From: an uncultured Paracoccaceae bacterium
Lineage (GTDB): Bacteria; Pseudomonadota; Alphaproteobacteria; Rhodobacterales; Rhodobacteraceae
Direction: 5' to 3'
DNA: 64,000 bases
NCBI GenBank assembly: GCA_947501025.1
Contig: CANMUM010000005.1
Coordinates: forward strand, 1 to 64,000
Positions 18,741 through 28,025 of the stretch are shown piece after piece. A program made the position numbers and the translations under genes. The notes under the pieces were generated by a model that saw nothing but the letters and a program-made list of their open reading frames with translations, was not told the origin of the DNA and did no database searches. The first letter of the stretch is position 1, and each line of letters starts with the position of its first letter.

Positions 18741-20321
18741 ATGCTATTGGAGATGAAAATGAAATATGTTTTTCCTAAAGAATTAGAGAACAAATATTTG
18801 CGAACTGCTAAAGCTTTGTGGCCATTCGTATTTGATAGAGCATTTGATAAAAATACTATCTCAAAATTAATGCTTGAACTTGGATGTTCTCGATCAACCC
18901 TGTTTAGAGATCGCGCCAAATTAAAGGCCAATTTGTCTGCAGATGCATTGGTGCGCGAGAAACGAGGGCCAAAACCCCAATGTACGAAGCTATCTGATAA
19001 GCACGAATTGCTTATTCAGAAACGTATCTTAGAAGACTTCCTAAATAAAAACAGAATTACACCGGCCGAACTTCTGAGGCGGCTGTTGGCTGACTTTCAA
19101 GAGCATGGCTTAGAGCCTATTTCTAGAGGAGCGCTCAAGCGCCGCATTAATACCATTTCTCCGAGGGATTTGTTAAATGCTCAGTGCGGTGCGCAAAAAA
19201 CGAGTGAGAGATTTGATTTGGTTAATCGAAGTTACACCGTAACTAAGCCACTAGAGGTCATTCAAATTGATCATACTACCCTAGACTTATTAGTTCTCGA
19301 TAAAACAAGAACCAAAATCATTGGTAGACCTAATCTCACCATAGCCCTTGATGTAGCAAGTCGAGGCATTTGCGGAATGCATTTAACGTTTGATGGTCTT
19401 TCAATTAAAAACTTGATGTGCGCTTTTCACGACACGGTCATGCCAAAAAACAAAGCGCTAGCACCATTGAAAGAGCATCACTTTCCATTCTTTGGAATTC
19501 CAGAGTTGGTGCACACAGACAACGGGGTAGATTTTTGTTCAAAACCCTTTGAGGAGGGATTAACTAGATTTGGCATAAAACACTTTAAACGACCAATCAG
19601 AAAACCAAACTATGGAGGGCATGTTGAACGTATTTTTTCGACTATCAATGACTATGTACACAGCTTACCTGGCTCTACGAAATCAAACACCGAGCAGCGC
19701 AGAGATGTTGATGTTGAAAGTCAAGCCTGCCTAAATCTGAGTGATGTTAGAAAGCTGCTCGAAAGTTATATTGGTGAGGTCTATCATCGAAAATACCACG
19801 ATGGCATAAATATGTCTCCAGCGGAATATTGGGAAAATTATTGGAGCAAATCCAATGATAAGCCTCGTATTCCAAGTAACCCAGCTGCCTTCAAGCTCGC
19901 TTTCTTGCCTCAAAAGCACCGCAAGCTATCCAAATGGGGTATTAATTTCAAATCCCTACAGTATAGATCAAAGAAATTACAAAGATTATATGATCAGGGA
20001 ACGAAGGCTTTAAAATTCAAGTACAATCCCGAAGATATACGGACTTTATATGGACTGTTGCCAAGTGGCGAGCACTTCGAAATTCATTGCGTTGAAAAAT
20101 TTAACAATGCTATCTCATTATCTGAATGGAATGCCGTAAAACACAAAGTATCCTCTACGAGTAAAATGTATGCGGATTGCGATTTATCAAAGCATTATAA
20201 CCTACATGATAAAATTATTAAGTCACCCAAGAAAGCGTCAATTCGCTTGAAACGTAAATTGCAATCGGCCGATCAAACTCAGCTAGAATTTGTTGTTACG
20301 CCTATTTCAAAGTATCTTTAG
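18741..20321 (+). CDS. tniA: TniA/TnsB-like DDE transposase
   Basis: A 526-residue transposase of the Mu/Tn5053/Tn7 TnsB group. An N-terminal HTH region (ISKLMLELGCSRSTLFRDR) is followed by a second HTH and the RNase-H-fold core. Catalytic residues are visible as Asp in VIQIDHTTLDLL, Asp in VHTDNGVDF and Glu in GHVERIFSTI. A Mu-type beta-barrel domain follows (LPQKHRKLSKWGINFKSLQYRS). The start could be 18741 or the ATG at 18759, which is better spaced from GGAG. tniB follows after 13 bases with a GAGGAG ribosome-binding site. Codon use is more AT-rich than in the core genes, which fits horizontal transfer. Confidence 0.9.
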   Translation: MLLEMKMKYVFPKELENKYLRTAKALWPFVFDRAFDKNTISKLMLELGCSRSTLFRDRAKLKANLSADALVREKRGPKPQCTKLSDKHELLIQKRILEDFLNKNRITPAELLRRLLADFQEHGLEPISRGALKRRINTISPRDLLNAQCGAQKTSERFDLVNRSYTVTKPLEVIQIDHTTLDLLVLDKTRTKIIGRPNLTIALDVASRGICGMHLTFDGLSIKNLMCAFHDTVMPKNKALAPLKEHHFPFFGIPELVHTDNGVDFCSKPFEEGLTRFGIKHFKRPIRKPNYGGHVERIFSTINDYVHSLPGSTKSNTEQRRDVDVESQACLNLSDVRKLLESYIGEVYHRKYHDGINMSPAEYWENYWSKSNDKPRIPSNPAAFKLAFLPQKHRKLSKWGINFKSLQYRSKKLQRLYDQGTKALKFKYNPEDIRTLYGLLPSGEHFEIHCVEKFNNAISLSEWNAVKHKVSSTSKMYADCDLSKHYNLHDKIIKSPKKASIRLKRKLQSADQTQLEFVVTPISKYL

Positions 20322-20334
20322 AGGAGACCAGATC

Positions 20335-21200
20335 ATGTTAAATTTAGAACATATATCATCGCAAAACAAACCAATTTCCAAACGTAAGATTGAGGCGCGT
20401 ATAGCTCGAATTCAAAGTGGCAATCATTTTTCAATCAATAAAATTGAAAACCTACGACGGCACTTAGATCGCAAAGCTCAACTCATAAAAACTGAAATAA
20501 GAAAACCGATCTGTCATCTCACAACATCTCCAGGAATGGGGATTTCAACAATGATCGAAAGACTTATACAAAAATATCCCGCAGAAACTAGTGCCAACCA
20601 TGGCTGCATTACATTCCCAATCATGAAATTGCACCTGCCACCGACATATGATTTCCGAGATTTTTCATATGAGATATGTGAAATCACCCGCGCTCCTGCG
20701 CGGATGGGGAACCCTTCAATCGGAAGTAGTACAAATAGTTTCGGTATATTATAGATCGACTGGACCTCAAATTACTAATCATTGATGATTTTTCGTCAAT
20801 CAGTACTGCCTCGAATTCGGAGCTTAGTAAGGTTTTAAATCTACTTCGAACGATCACATCTAAGTACAATTTTCAAATACTTTTGATTGGGAATGAGAAG
20901 AGCTTTTCATTGATAACATCTGACGAACAGATTTTGCAAAGAACCGAGTTGAACCAAATCCCACGGTTTAGGTCAAATGACCCTGAATTTATAAAACTTC
21001 TTAGTGATTTTGAGAAATGGTGCCCTTTGGAGTTTGACTCCAATATAGTGAATGACAAGGATTTCAAGAAGTTGATTATTCATAAAACCAACGGAGTTTT
21101 ACGTAACATATTGGACTGCCTTTATACAATTGCTATTCATGCGGTTTGGGAAGGGCGAGAGCGTATCTCCTATGAGCTTTGGAGAGAATATTATGGTTGA
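20335..21200 (+). pseudogene. tniB: TniB/TnsC-like transposition ATPase, frameshifted
   Basis: The start is the ATG at 20335, 8 bases after GAGGAG. The first frame reads RIARIQSGNHFSINKIENLR, the standard TniB opening, then a P-loop region LTTSPGMGISTMIERL, and hits a stop at 20752-20754. A second frame picks up as RYIIDRLDLKLLIIDDFSS with the Walker B (LLIIDDF) and runs through ILLIGNEKSF to a stop at 21198-21200. A one-base indel around 20690-20745 explains both pieces. The P-loop also lacks its lysine (GIS instead of GKS) and first glycine. The ATPase would be doubly impaired, so the element is probably immobile unless the shift is programmed or a sequencing error. Confidence 0.8.
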
Positions 21201-22272
21201 TTTTGTGAACCGAGGCGTTTTACCGTTTTTTCGTCGACCCATTAGCGGAGAAACTTTTCGATCATATATTGCAAGAAATGCCGTTATCTATAAACTCTCC
21301 GCCGATGGACTTTTCGAATATATTTTATCAAGTGATTTTTTTGCGGAGAAAAGCCGTAAACAAGATTACTGCATTGAAGAAGATAGTATTTCTGTGCCGA
21401 GGTTACGATTGATTGCAAAGGCGTTAAGTTCCGATGAAAATGAGATTGTGTCCCATTGTGGATTGCACCTAAATTTTTCATCAATACAAGATATAGCCTG
21501 CCATACAACTCATAACTTTGAGGCGTCGAGAAAAGTGTCGCTTGAAGCTTCTAAAAGAGCAGGGTGGTGTCCTTTATGTTTACTTGATGATAGCGCAAAT
21601 GGATCGGATCAATACATTCGCCAAAGTTGGAGTGTTAGTTGGACAACAATTTGCTCAATACATGTACGTCCGCTGATCGAAAATTGCAGTCACTGTGGCG
21701 CTCGTTGTTACTACCCCCAAATGACGTTTTTTCAAGATTACATACGACTGATATGTCCAAAATGCGAAGTGCCGCATGATGGACAACATGGGCTTGATTA
21801 TACGACTGATCGCAATACCTTAGATTGGATGAAGAGAACTGATCTTAAAGAAGCCTGGAAAAAACTTAGTAAGTTCGAATCCCAGTGCATTAAATCACGA
21901 ATGCAATCAAAGTCATCAAAAAACTATATGCAGGCATCGTCAATATTATCACTTCTCAATCAAATGCTATTTGTGCCAAAATTTGATAGATTCAGTCTTA
22001 TGGACTTTATAGAAGTTCCATTTTTTTCAGCACCTCACAGCTTGAACTATGGGAGGAGGGGCATAAATGAAACATTTCACAGCTGTACGCTCAATGAGCG
22101 GAGAAAAGTTATGGCAATTTTACTAACTTTATTGACTTCGGACTATACAACCTTTGGCATTGATCGTGAGAACCTTATAGAAAAATTTCTCAACAATCGC
22201 CACAAAGCATGGGATGTTAGTAAGGCTCTTGACTGTGTGTTTAAAATAGCCTCGAATACCTTGCTAGTATAG
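21193..22272 (+). CDS. tniQ: TniQ-family transposition targeting protein
   Basis: 359 residues from the ATG at 21193, which overlaps the tniB stop in ATGGTTGA. The N-terminus has the TniQ opening PISGETFRSYIARNA. Then come zinc-ribbon cysteines: GWCPLCLLDD, ICSIHVRPLIENCSHCGARC and LICPKCE, the usual C-x2-C/H pattern. TniQ/TnsD proteins select the insertion site together with TniB/TnsC. Its end overlaps the convergent recombinase-like gene by 32 bases. Confidence 0.85.
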   Translation: MVDFVNRGVLPFFRRPISGETFRSYIARNAVIYKLSADGLFEYILSSDFFAEKSRKQDYCIEEDSISVPRLRLIAKALSSDENEIVSHCGLHLNFSSIQDIACHTTHNFEASRKVSLEASKRAGWCPLCLLDDSANGSDQYIRQSWSVSWTTICSIHVRPLIENCSHCGARCYYPQMTFFQDYIRLICPKCEVPHDGQHGLDYTTDRNTLDWMKRTDLKEAWKKLSKFESQCIKSRMQSKSSKNYMQASSILSLLNQMLFVPKFDRFSLMDFIEVPFFSAPHSLNYGRRGINETFHSCTLNERRKVMAILLTLLTSDYTTFGIDRENLIEKFLNNRHKAWDVSKALDCVFKIASNTLLV

Positions 22273-22990
22273 GTGCGCTTTTTGTATGCATTGGTAAAAT
22301 TCGTCTAGGGTAGGTCGTTTCGAACCTAGATAGAGAAGAATTTGAGATCATGATTCCTCTATAATAAAATATAGTATTATTTTGCTTATTTGTTTCAAAT
22401 ACGTCATATTTATCAACTATTCTCCTAACTTGCTGAAGTGACAGACCAGAATCCAAGCTTGTTTGCTTAACGGAGTTTCCAGATGAAACGCTGTAGCAAA
22501 TTGAATTGTGACGAATTTTATGCCAGTTTATTGCTTTTCCTGTTTTGCCAAAGAATTTTTTTAATATTTTATGTGCGTTACTAACTGAAATATGTTTGTT
22601 CCAATTCATTTCTTTAGATCGATTAGATCGTGGAAATAGATATGAATTCCCATTTGGAGCATTTATCCTATTGAAATAAGCATTGATCATGGGTTTGGAT
22701 ATCCCTTTGAGAGGTGAGATTGTAGAATAGTTTCTATCTATATATAGGCCAACGCAAAGATCGCGGAGCATAAAATCACAGCTCCTACGTCTGATATTCA
22801 TATTATCACGAATAACAAAATATGTGAGTTGCCAAATCTTTAGATTAACAATTTGACTGATTGATAAAGTGGAGCAACAGGCCAGTTCGATTAAGAATTG
22901 ATTTCGTCGCAAAATGTTATCTCTCTTTGAGCCGTTCAATTCTTTCGACGTTTTTCTAAGATCATCGTTAGAAGGGATGTCAGTTTGCAT
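22241..22990 (-). CDS. Degenerate tyrosine-recombinase-like protein
   Basis: 249 residues, on the opposite strand from tniABQ. The fold signature is visible: LIELACCSTLSISQIVNLK corresponds to the box I helix (TGLRISEL in integrases), INWHKIRHNS is the H-x-x-R-H box II, and a final VDKYDVF carries a possible catalytic Tyr. The box I Arg is Ser and the box III His (LGH) is replaced in SGLSLQQV, so strand cleavage is doubtful. It may be a target-binding accessory protein of the element or a decayed integrase. The gene is intact (one start, one stop) and convergent with tniQ. Confidence 0.55.
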   Translation of the reverse strand: MQTDIPSNDDLRKTSKELNGSKRDNILRRNQFLIELACCSTLSISQIVNLKIWQLTYFVIRDNMNIRRRSCDFMLRDLCVGLYIDRNYSTISPLKGISKPMINAYFNRINAPNGNSYLFPRSNRSKEMNWNKHISVSNAHKILKKFFGKTGKAINWHKIRHNSICYSVSSGNSVKQTSLDSGLSLQQVRRIVDKYDVFETNKQNNTIFYYRGIMISNSSLSRFETTYPRRILPMHTKSAPILARYSRLF

Positions 22991-23257
22991 TTACAGACCA
23001 TAGCATAACCAGTCTCATTAATTACGAACCTTCACATGTTTGTTAAAGCATATCTATATATCTTATAATTTGTATTATGTTAAATAAGTGTATTGACTTT
23101 ATATGTCCCCGTTGATATTAATAACTGAAATCATTGAATATATAGATAAAATATAATTACACATAATGAATACTTAATTGTATAAATCTCACTTTAAGTT
23201 CATTGAGGTTTTGTTCTATGAGAGCTATGTTTTTTCTAAATAAGAAATGAGTTTACT
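22991..23257. other. AT-rich gap, probable right flank of the Tni element
   Basis: About 267 bases, extremely AT-rich, between the recombinase-like gene and miaA. It should contain both the right end of the transposon and the miaA promoter. I see no clear terminal repeat, 5-bp target duplication or promoter consensus by eye. Confidence 0.4.
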
Positions 23258-24130
23258 TTGAAACATCCTCGTCCCATATTGATAGCTGGTCCAACGGCGT
23301 CTGGCAAATCATCGCTCGCTTTAAAATTGGCTCGTGAATGCAATGGTGTCATCATAAATGCCGATGCGCTTCAAGTTTATAATTGTTATGATGTTTTAAC
23401 CGCGCGCCCAAGCGTAGTGGATCATGAAACTGTGCCTCATATGCTTTATGGCCATCAACCCAATGCTCATGGGTATTCCGTTGGAGCTTGGCTTGGTGAG
23501 ATTAAGAATATACTACAAGAAATTGAAAATACAGCGATTATTGTTGGAGGAACGGGTCTTTATTTTAAATCATTACTTGAAGGACTGGCTTATATTCCCT
23601 TGCCTGATCAAAAAATCCGCGATGAAATCATAGCAGAGTTCGAAGCGGAAGGTCTGGCACATATTCAAGCACGCCTTAAGGCCATTGATCCCACCCTATA
23701 TGCACGTGTTGATATCCAAAATCCACGCCGCGTGATGCGTGGCTTGGAGGTATTTGAGCAAACAGGACGCACATTATCGAGCTGGCAGGACGACACAGCT
23801 CCGCCTATTCTCAATAGCGATGAATGTACAAAATATGTGATTATGCCCGAGGTTGAAACGACAAATGCTCGAATTGCAAAACGTTTTGAACAAATGATGG
23901 AGCTTGGTGCCCTTGAAGAAGTGCAAGCGCAAATGCCATTTGATCCAACTTTGCCAGCCAATAAAGCTCTTGGTGCGCGCGAAATAGCTGCATTTATTGA
24001 CGGCACCATGACCAAAGATGAAGCAATCGCGAAATCAATCACCCTCACCTGCCAATACGCAAAACGTCAGCGCAGCTGGTTCAGATCAAATATGTCGACT
24101 TGGGATTTTCAAGATAAGCCGATTTTATAA
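23258..24130 (+). CDS. miaA: tRNA dimethylallyltransferase MiaA
   Basis: Transfers a dimethylallyl group to A37 of tRNAs that read codons starting with U. The P-loop GPTASGKSSLA (about residues 10-20), DALQVY, GGTGLYFKSLLEGL and the QNPRRVMRGLEVFE motif are present. The length of 290 residues is normal. The only usable start is TTG at 23258. It marks the return to core genes after the island. Confidence 0.95.
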   Translation: MKHPRPILIAGPTASGKSSLALKLARECNGVIINADALQVYNCYDVLTARPSVVDHETVPHMLYGHQPNAHGYSVGAWLGEIKNILQEIENTAIIVGGTGLYFKSLLEGLAYIPLPDQKIRDEIIAEFEAEGLAHIQARLKAIDPTLYARVDIQNPRRVMRGLEVFEQTGRTLSSWQDDTAPPILNSDECTKYVIMPEVETTNARIAKRFEQMMELGALEEVQAQMPFDPTLPANKALGAREIAAFIDGTMTKDEAIAKSITLTCQYAKRQRSWFRSNMSTWDFQDKPIL

Positions 24131-24135
24131 AAATC

Positions 24136-24879
24136 TTATGCTGGAAGCTTCTTACCCCAGAGCGTCCAACCATCTGGTGGAGTGATGTTTATGCGGCCAT
24201 CATTGCCGAGTTTATTGATCGCATCATCTTCAATCACAATACAAGATAGCTCCATGAATTTACCTGCGCCCGTATCAATGGCAATACGGTTACCAAAATG
24301 CTCAACATTTTCAATAATTGTGTGGCCATGGATAATGAGTTTACCATGCTCTTCAAGGCTTGATAAAAATGGCTCACGTATCCAGATCAGATCTTTTTCT
24401 ACCTGCTCCTCAAGCGGCGTATGTGGCAATATACCTGCATGAACAAATGCGCATTTCTCAGTCAAAATTATATTTGGAAGCTTCTCAAGCCAGCTGACTA
24501 TATTCTCAGGAATATCGCTTTTATGTAATATAGGATCATTTTCAGGATCAATACCGAAACTCAGCAAAGTTTTATCACCACCGAGACGTGGGTTTAACCA
24601 ATCTAGCCTTGTCGCGCCTTGTGGATCGAGCAATGCACCCGTGCGAGCAAATTGCTGAAGATAACGATCATGATTGCCCCTGATCACATCCCAGTTGGCA
24701 CCATTTTCTTGCCCTTGCATGATATATTCGATCACACCGCGGCTATGTGGCCCACGATCACAGAGATCGCCAATAAATATTACCCGATGATCGCGCCCTG
24801 CCGCATCTTTTTTGATACGTTCCATAATTTCCAAGAGCATATCAAACTGTCCATGAATGTCACCTATAGCATATATCAT
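24136..24879 (-). CDS. Calcineurin-like metallophosphoesterase
   Basis: A 247-residue PPP-type phosphoesterase. Metal-binding motifs are in order: GDIHGQ (residues 7-12), GDLCDRGPHSRGV and RGNHDRY, then HAGILPHTPL and IHGHTIIE. This set fits a small serine/threonine protein phosphatase or a diadenosine-tetraphosphatase-like enzyme; the substrate cannot be told from sequence. Its start overlaps the stop of the upstream DUF6151 gene in ATGA. Confidence 0.8.
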   Translation of the reverse strand: MIYAIGDIHGQFDMLLEIMERIKKDAAGRDHRVIFIGDLCDRGPHSRGVIEYIMQGQENGANWDVIRGNHDRYLQQFARTGALLDPQGATRLDWLNPRLGGDKTLLSFGIDPENDPILHKSDIPENIVSWLEKLPNIILTEKCAFVHAGILPHTPLEEQVEKDLIWIREPFLSSLEEHGKLIIHGHTIIENVEHFGNRIAIDTGAGKFMELSCIVIEDDAINKLGNDGRINITPPDGWTLWGKKLPA

Positions 24880-25475
24880 AATGTCTTGGCTCTTTTGTAA
24901 AGTTTGTCGCGTTCGGATTTTGTCATCACAGTCGCAGCGACACGCCAGTCCTTGCCATTATGCCAGTCGCTTTTGCGCACTTTGCCCGTGATCAATTTGA
25001 TAGCCCAACGTGATAAAACTCCCCAAATCATATTATGTAAGCCCTGATTGTTTCGTCCTTGATTGGTTGCGTTTGGGCGAGCATGATATTGATGAATAAC
25101 TTTAATTTTTGTTCCGAATTCGGGGGCATTTGGAAGATGGCTTTCGCGAGGCAAGAGAACGGCTATAAATGGAATACTGGAGTTTCTCCGCGTGTCCGCT
25201 AGAGGCGTTTGACATTTGTCACAATGCCAGCGCATTGCGCCTTTTTGCGAAATCGATTTGGCCGCCAGCAGCTCTGCTCCCTTATTAATTTTTATATCAT
25301 TTGGTGTTGTGTGAAAACACTCAATTCCCTGCTCATGATTAAGTAAGTGGTCAGGTGCCCCCATCGTCTTCACAAATCCACGACAGCTTTCGCAATAGCA
25401 TTGCACCCGCGTGCCCCTTATATTTTGTTCGATCGATAATTCAATTTCGCCACATTTGCATGTAATGGATGTCAT
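24876..25475 (-). CDS. DUF6151 (GFA-like zinc-binding) protein
   Basis: 199 residues from the ATG at 25475, chosen because GAAGGA lies 8 bases upstream. The N-terminus has zinc-ligand pairs CKCGEIEL and CYCESCRGF, and a later pair in WHCDKCQTPLAD, the layout of the Gfa/CENP-V zinc fold. The function of the DUF6151 group is unknown. It is coupled to the metallophosphoesterase by a 4-base overlap. Confidence 0.65.
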   Translation of the reverse strand: MTSITCKCGEIELSIEQNIRGTRVQCYCESCRGFVKTMGAPDHLLNHEQGIECFHTTPNDIKINKGAELLAAKSISQKGAMRWHCDKCQTPLADTRRNSSIPFIAVLLPRESHLPNAPEFGTKIKVIHQYHARPNATNQGRNNQGLHNMIWGVLSRWAIKLITGKVRKSDWHNGKDWRVAATVMTKSERDKLYKRAKTL

Positions 25476-25491
25476 CTTTTGATCCTTCAAT

Positions 25492-25522
25492 AAAAAAAAG
25501 GGCAACTCAAAAGCCGCCCTTT
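25492..25522 (-). terminator. Intrinsic terminator after bioY
   Basis: Read on the minus strand, AAAGGGC and GCCCTTT form a 7-bp stem around a 12-base loop, followed by a run of T. It lies between the bioY stop and the start of the DUF6151 gene, so bioY is a separate transcript. Confidence 0.7.
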
Positions 25523-25545
25523 AAAAAATATATAACGGCCATGGT

Positions 25546-26109
25546 TTAGCGCTGTTCGCCGATCGCTTTCCAGATTGTTGGGAATGCGATGATCGCAACA
25601 ACAACTTTTGCAAGATCAAAAAGGATAAACCCTTTAAACCAGCTTATAGCATCTTCAGGGCGAGCAAGTATTAGAAGCCAGCCAGAACCAAATGCGTGGC
25701 AAATCAACACGCCGACAGTCATAGCAATAGCCGTTGTGATCACATTGCGATCCATCCCGCGCTCAGCCATAGCACCAACAGCAATCGCGCCAAACAAAAA
25801 TCCGAACAAGTATCCGCCAGTTGGTCCTGCGAAATAAGGTAGGCCACCACCATATGCAAAAACAGGAGCGCCAGTCGCGCCCAATGCAAGATAACCTAGC
25901 AATGTAATACCTGCCATTTTAGCGCCGTAAGCCGTCCCGATAACAAGAACAACTAACAACTGCAATGTGCCAGGAAGCCAGAATCCAGCGGGAAATTGAA
26001 GTTTCGCTGAAATTGATAGTGCACAAACACCAGCGGCAACCATCAGTGTTTTTTTCATTAGGTTTGAATTTGTATCAAATAAGCGCTGGCTCAAAGTCAT
26101 CGTCGTCAT
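25546..26109 (-). CDS. bioY: Biotin transporter BioY
   Basis: 187 residues from the ATG at 26109, chosen for its GGAGG ribosome-binding site 5 bases upstream; an open frame extends further but overlaps the next gene. Five to six hydrophobic segments are visible, with the S-component signature LPYFAGPTGGYLFGFLFG. BioY binds biotin, alone or with an ECF energising module (BioM/BioN), which is not seen here. Confidence 0.92.
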   Translation of the reverse strand: MTTMTLSQRLFDTNSNLMKKTLMVAAGVCALSISAKLQFPAGFWLPGTLQLLVVLVIGTAYGAKMAGITLLGYLALGATGAPVFAYGGGLPYFAGPTGGYLFGFLFGAIAVGAMAERGMDRNVITTAIAMTVGVLICHAFGSGWLLILARPEDAISWFKGFILFDLAKVVVAIIAFPTIWKAIGEQR

Positions 26110-26168
26110 AGTTACCTCCAAATTACATTTATCACGTATTTGCCATATAGTTCTGTGCCGTGCAAGTC

Positions 26169-26573
26169 TTATTGGGCGCGTGTATAGACTGTTTTGGACT
26201 GGTATGATTTGCGGGGCCCCTGCACTTGCCATAAAGCTGTCCATCTTCCCTCGCCCCATATATATTGAACTTGATAATTATCAGGTGGGCAAAAATGAGA
26301 TGCCACGGGATTATCTATACTAAATTCATGAAAAAATCGCTCATCATCAAAATAAACTTGGATAAGCTTCCCAGCCGAGCGCCAAATATATTTGCGCTCA
26401 GCATTATAGGTCTTGCCTTTGATCACAATCTCGCCCTTCTCGCGGTATTTGAATTCATCCCCCTCGCCCATAAATTGTGCAAGCCCAATGAAATGATCAG
26501 ATGAGCCATTGTCATGGGTGATATGGCGCTCCAATTGCCAAAATCCATTAAAATCTTGAAAATCTGTGATCAA
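26169..26573 (-). CDS. DUF6314 family protein
   Basis: 134 residues, starting at TTG. It has the look of the DUF6314 group: FNGFWQLERHI at the start, FKYREKGEI, RKYIWR, FHEF and a C-terminal RWTALWQVQGPRKSY. The family is a small beta-rich fold of unknown function, frequent in alphaproteobacteria. No signal peptide is present. It is upstream of bioY on the same strand with about 60 bases between. Confidence 0.7.
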   Translation of the reverse strand: MITDFQDFNGFWQLERHITHDNGSSDHFIGLAQFMGEGDEFKYREKGEIVIKGKTYNAERKYIWRSAGKLIQVYFDDERFFHEFSIDNPVASHFCPPDNYQVQYIWGEGRWTALWQVQGPRKSYQSKTVYTRAQ

Positions 26574-26723
26574 TATTTTTCCTGCCTATGGCTGTCGGGG
26601 TTTATTATGACTTAATGTATTAAGAATGGCTTTTCTAAAAGGATTTGGCCTTGAGCTCAAGGCGCATCCCCATTATTAGATCGATATTGTCATTATTTTG
26701 AAATCCAATAAAGGACCGCTTAC

Positions 26724-28025
26724 ATGATCCCTCGTTATTCTCGCCCGCAAATGGTTGCCAACTGGTCACAAGAAACAAAGTTTAAAATTTGGTACGAGAT
26801 TGAGGCACATGCATGTGATGCGCAAGCTGCAATTGGTGTTATCCCCAAAGAAAATGCGGAAGCCGTTTGGAAAGCCAAAGATGTGGAGTTTGATGTCGCC
26901 AAAATCGACGAGATTGAAGCGGTTACCAAGCATGATGTGATTGCGTTTTTGACGCATCTTGCTGATCATGTGGGCGCTGAAGAAGCACGTTTTGTTCACC
27001 AAGGCATGACGTCATCTGATGTTCTCGATACTTGCTTTAATGTTCAGCTTGTTCGCGCATCCGATATATTGATTGCTGATCTTGAAGAGCTGCTCGCAGC
27101 TCTTAAGCGCCGTGCCATTGAGCATAAAGACACTGTGCGCGTTGGCCGCTCACATGGTATTCACGCTGAACCCACAACAATGGGCTTAACATTCGCACGT
27201 TTTTACGCCGAAATGGATCGCAATTTGGCGCGTCTTAAAGCGGCACGCGAAGAAATCTCAACGGGCGCTATTTCAGGTGCTGTTGGTACATTCGCTAATA
27301 TCGACCCAAGCGTGGAGGAGCATGTGTGTAAGGAGCTTGGATTAACGCCTGAACCGATTTCCACACAGGTTATCCCGCGCGATCGTCATGCAATGTTCTT
27401 TTCAGTGCTCGGTGTGATTGCTTCAAGCATTGAAAATATCGCAACAGAAGTTCGCCATATGCAGCGCACTGAGGTGCTTGAGGGCGCAGAGTTTTTCTCA
27501 ATGGGTCAAAAAGGCTCATCAGCAATGCCCCATAAGAAGAACCCAGTTCTCACCGAAAACCTCACAGGGCTTGCGCGACTTGTCCGCAGCGCCGTTATTC
27601 CTGCAATGGAAAACGTGACATTATGGCATGAGCGTGACATTTCACACTCTTCAGTTGAGCGTGCAATTGGCCCAGATGCGACAATCACATTGGACTTCGC
27701 ATTGGCGCGCTTGACAGGCGTCATTGATAAGATGTTGATTTTTCCACAAAACATGCTTGATAACATGAATAAATATCCAGGTCTTGTGATGAGCCAACGC
27801 GTGCTATTGGCGCTTACACAAGCAGGTGTGAGCCGCGAGGATTCCTATTCCATGGTTCAGCGCAATGCCCTTAAAGTTTGGGAGGAGCGCACAGATTTCC
27901 GCGAAGAATTGCTTGCGGATAAGGATGTTGTGGAAGCTCTCGGCGTTGAAGGTATCAATGAAAAATTCAACATGGAATACCACACCAAGCATGTGGATAC
28001 GATTTTTAAGCGCGTATTTGGATGA
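26724..28025 (+). CDS. purB: Adenylosuccinate lyase
   Basis: Purine synthesis enzyme acting twice: SAICAR to AICAR, and adenylosuccinate to AMP. The fumarase-superfamily signature GSSAMPHKKNP (about residues 263-273), VGRSHGIHAEPTTMGL and TSSDVLDT are present. The length of 433 residues is normal. It overlaps the following YcxB-like gene by ATGA. The neighbourhood (purB, zeta inhibitor, purC-like) is a recognisable alphaproteobacterial purine locus. Confidence 0.96.
   Translation: MIPRYSRPQMVANWSQETKFKIWYEIEAHACDAQAAIGVIPKENAEAVWKAKDVEFDVAKIDEIEAVTKHDVIAFLTHLADHVGAEEARFVHQGMTSSDVLDTCFNVQLVRASDILIADLEELLAALKRRAIEHKDTVRVGRSHGIHAEPTTMGLTFARFYAEMDRNLARLKAAREEISTGAISGAVGTFANIDPSVEEHVCKELGLTPEPISTQVIPRDRHAMFFSVLGVIASSIENIATEVRHMQRTEVLEGAEFFSMGQKGSSAMPHKKNPVLTENLTGLARLVRSAVIPAMENVTLWHERDISHSSVERAIGPDATITLDFALARLTGVIDKMLIFPQNMLDNMNKYPGLVMSQRVLLALTQAGVSREDSYSMVQRNALKVWEERTDFREELLADKDVVEALGVEGINEKFNMEYHTKHVDTIFKRVFG

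Noticed and set aside
20883-21200. Separate 105-codon gene
   Set aside because: It is the continuation of tniB after the frameshift; its Walker B region begins upstream in the same frame.
18015-23257. Defence or CRISPR cargo inside the Tni element
   Set aside because: All open frames between tniQ and miaA are accounted for; no cas, restriction or toxin-antitoxin motif is present.
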